This document shows, in pieces, positions 61,399 to 64,000 of a stretch of DNA of 64,000 nt (position 1 is its first letter; the number at the start of each line of letters is the position of its first letter). A model generated the notes under the pieces. That model was not told the origin of the DNA. It saw only the letters and a list, made by a program, of their open reading frames with translations, and did no database searches. The stretch covers positions 1,736,001-1,800,000 of the forward strand of contig NZ_CP102096.1 of the NCBI RefSeq assembly GCF_024582835.1, in the 5' to 3' direction. The position numbers and the translations under genes are program-made. The stretch comes from Vibrio japonicus (GTDB taxonomy: Bacteria > Pseudomonadota > Gammaproteobacteria > Enterobacterales > Vibrionaceae).

Positions 61399-61776
61399 TC
61401 AATTGTTGAAAATTAACGACACAGAATTTACACAAAAACGCTCTCCGGTTGTCTTTGGTCCATCAGGAAAAACGTGACCAAGATGGCTATCACATACTGC
61501 ACATCGTATTTCAGTACGCACCATTCCGTGACTTAGATCTTCCAAATAACGAATAGACTTATTATCTATAGGGGCATCGAAACTCGGCCACCCGCAACCC
61601 GAGTCATATTTGTTTGAAGATGAAAAAAGAGGCGTATTACAACAGGTACAAGAATAAATACCTGTTTCTCTATTATGCAACAACTTGCCACTAAATGGAG
61701 CTTCCGTACCTTGTTCTCTACACACTCTAAACTCTTCATCCGAAAGCCTCTCACGCCAGTATTCATCAGGCTTCAT
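61399..61776 (-). CDS. msrB: MsrB, peptide-methionine (R)-S-oxide reductase
   Basis: MsrB reduces methionine-R-sulfoxide in proteins. I place the start at the ATG at 61776 ([16 protein letters not shown]..., 125 aa), which fits the family; the frame extends 17 codons upstream. Two zinc CxxC pairs (CTCC and CAVC) are present, with the substrate block [13 protein letters not shown] and the catalytic Cys in [11 protein letters not shown]. It is divergent from gapA, as in E. coli. Confidence 0.96.
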   Translation of the reverse strand: MKPDEYWRERLSDEEFRVCREQGTEAPFSGKLLHNRETGIYSCTCCNTPLFSSSNKYDSGCGWPSFDAPIDNKSIRYLEDLSHGMVRTEIRCAVCDSHLGHVFPDGPKTTGERFCVNSVSLIFNN

Positions 61777-63132
<1,356 letters not shown>

Positions 63133-63169
63133 TTAGAAATTGAGATTAGCTCTTAACTGAGTTGAAAAG

Positions 63170-63194
63170 AGGCGGCTTAATAGTCGCCTTTTTT
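63170..63194 (+). terminator. Terminator of gapA
   Basis: A stem AGGCG(GCT)/(AGT)CGCCT with one G-T pair and a 4-base loop, followed by a T6 run. Confidence 0.88.
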
Positions 63195-63250
63195 GTATCT
63201 GAAATACAGTACTCCTGTTTTTCAGCCGCTATAGAACAGGAACGATAAAT

Positions 63251-64000
63251 ATGGACTTACACTCTCTTCCCGTAGTTTCCGCCCTTTCTGACTGCGTCAC
63301 CATCGTAGAAAAAGACTCCGTTAAAATTGTTCGTATCAATCACGAAAAAGCCAGTGCTGGCATTGCGCTACATGGCGGTCATGTCGTTTCATTTACACCA
63401 GCAGGTCAAGAAGACCTAATTTGGATGAGCGACACCGCTATTTTTGATGGCAAAGCAGCGCTTCGAGGTGGTATTCCCGTTTGCTGGCCTTGGTTTGGCC
63501 GTATTGCCGCACCTGCTCACGGGTTTGCGCGCAATTCTACTTGGGAACTGATTGAACACCGAGAAAACGACAATGGCGTCATCGTAGAATTGGGCCTGAC
63601 CTCCAATGAGGGCATTCGCCAAATTTGGCCTCACTTATTTAAAGCGCGCTTAATCGTTGAAGTTACTGAACAACTAAAAGTAACGTTAAAAGTAGAAAAC
63701 GTAGACAAACATGAGTGGACCTTCTCTGGCGCTCTTCATACTTATTTAAACCTTGGTGATATTAGGCAAGCTAAGGTGACAGGTATAGGGCCGGAATACA
63801 TTGACAGCCTACAAAATGATGAAGTTATCCAAGGTGGTCAAGAGCTCGTACTGAGTGACACCATTGACCGTGTCTACACTCAACCAGAAGCAGATATCTT
63901 AGTTGAAGATCCGGTAATGAACCGTACCCTAACAGTCACCAATCAAGGCCACAATAGTGCCGTACTTTGGAACCCTTGGGCAGAAGGTGCACAGTCAATG
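63251..64000 (+). CDS. yeaD: YeaD, D-hexose-6-phosphate mutarotase (partial, C-terminus outside window)
   Basis: This aldose-1-epimerase-like protein interconverts the anomers of glucose-6-phosphate and related sugars. The 250 codons visible contain the galactose-mutarotase fold blocks GIALHGGHVVSFTPAGQEDLIW, RGGIPVCWPWFG, HGFARNSTWEL and the acidic/His catalytic positions in FSGALHTYLNLGD and VLWNPWAEG. It follows gapA in the same direction, as in E. coli, but after a terminator. The reading frame runs off the window end. Confidence 0.94.
   Translation, partial: MDLHSLPVVSALSDCVTIVEKDSVKIVRINHEKASAGIALHGGHVVSFTPAGQEDLIWMSDTAIFDGKAALRGGIPVCWPWFGRIAAPAHGFARNSTWELIEHRENDNGVIVELGLTSNEGIRQIWPHLFKARLIVEVTEQLKVTLKVENVDKHEWTFSGALHTYLNLGDIRQAKVTGIGPEYIDSLQNDEVIQGGQELVLSDTIDRVYTQPEADILVEDPVMNRTLTVTNQGHNSAVLWNPWAEGAQSM

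Overview
The window is a stretch of core chromosome from a gammaproteobacterium, most likely a Vibrio (Vibrionaceae). The evidence is gene content and order: cydABX-ybgE-ybgC-tolQRA, ruvC/ruvAB, clpA-clpS/cspD, monomeric icd, cmoA-cmoB, cmoM-mukF-mukE-mukB, torD/torR beside purR, a c-di-GMP riboswitch in front of a tfoX-family gene, glgC-glgA, aat-bpt-infA, and yeaC/msrB/gapA/yeaD. I see no tRNA or rRNA gene, insertion sequence, prophage, integron or CRISPR array.

Layout. 1-5.8 kb: a minus-strand run of tolA (cut by the window edge), tolR, tolQ, ybgC, then ybgE, cydX, cydB and cydA, with one perfect and one near-perfect FNR box upstream of cydA. 5.8-8.1 kb: Holliday-junction genes ruvB, ruvA and ruvC. 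8.3-12.2 kb: the TMAO respiration operon torE-torC-torA. 12.7-15.3 kb: a FetB-type permease without its ATPase, an inverted pair of perfect DnaA boxes, a possible 41-aa ORF, a TIGR02647-type small protein and an SDR-type protein. 15.3-18.7 kb: clpA, clpS and cspD. 18.7-26.9 kb: icd, rluE, aspS, yecE, cmoA and cmoB. 27.1-30.4 kb: a three-gene operon of retropepsin-like lipoprotein, inactive transglutaminase fused to a 7TM region, and an ATP-grasp ligase. 30.4-38.7 kb: mukB, mukE, mukF, cmoM and elyC. 38.7-42.6 kb: torR, torD, purR and riboswitch-tfoY. 42.7-44.5 kb: a VTT-domain membrane protein, a DUF2007/zinc-ribbon protein and an alpha/beta hydrolase. 44.7-47.4 kb: glgA and glgC. 47.5-50.4 kb: a candidate structured small RNA and topA. 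50.7-55.3 kb: yciN, aroA, a glycine-zipper protein, aat, bpt, infA and tdk. 55.4-60.1 kb: cysS, ppiB, lpxH, an EAL-HDOD protein and a YchJ-like protein. 60.1-64 kb: yeaC, a DUF2989 lipoprotein, msrB, gapA and a partial yeaD.

How the genes work together. Several pathways are represented by genes that are not adjacent. TMAO respiration is split between torECA at 8-12 kb and torR/torD at 39-40 kb, and both loci carry decamers resembling the E. coli TorR box. The N-degron pathway is present as ClpS/ClpA plus the transferases Aat and Bpt. The wobble-uridine cmo5U pathway is present as CmoA, CmoB and CmoM. Cyclic-di-GMP signalling appears as a GEMM-I riboswitch before tfoY and an EAL-HDOD protein at 58 kb.

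The least understood content is the retropepsin/transglutaminase-7TM/ATP-grasp operon, which looks like a membrane-associated peptide ligation or trimming system, and the noncoding segment at 47.5-47.75 kb, which has promoter-like, base-paired and terminator elements but no gene. Most protein calls rest on recognising family sequences by eye; no database search was run.
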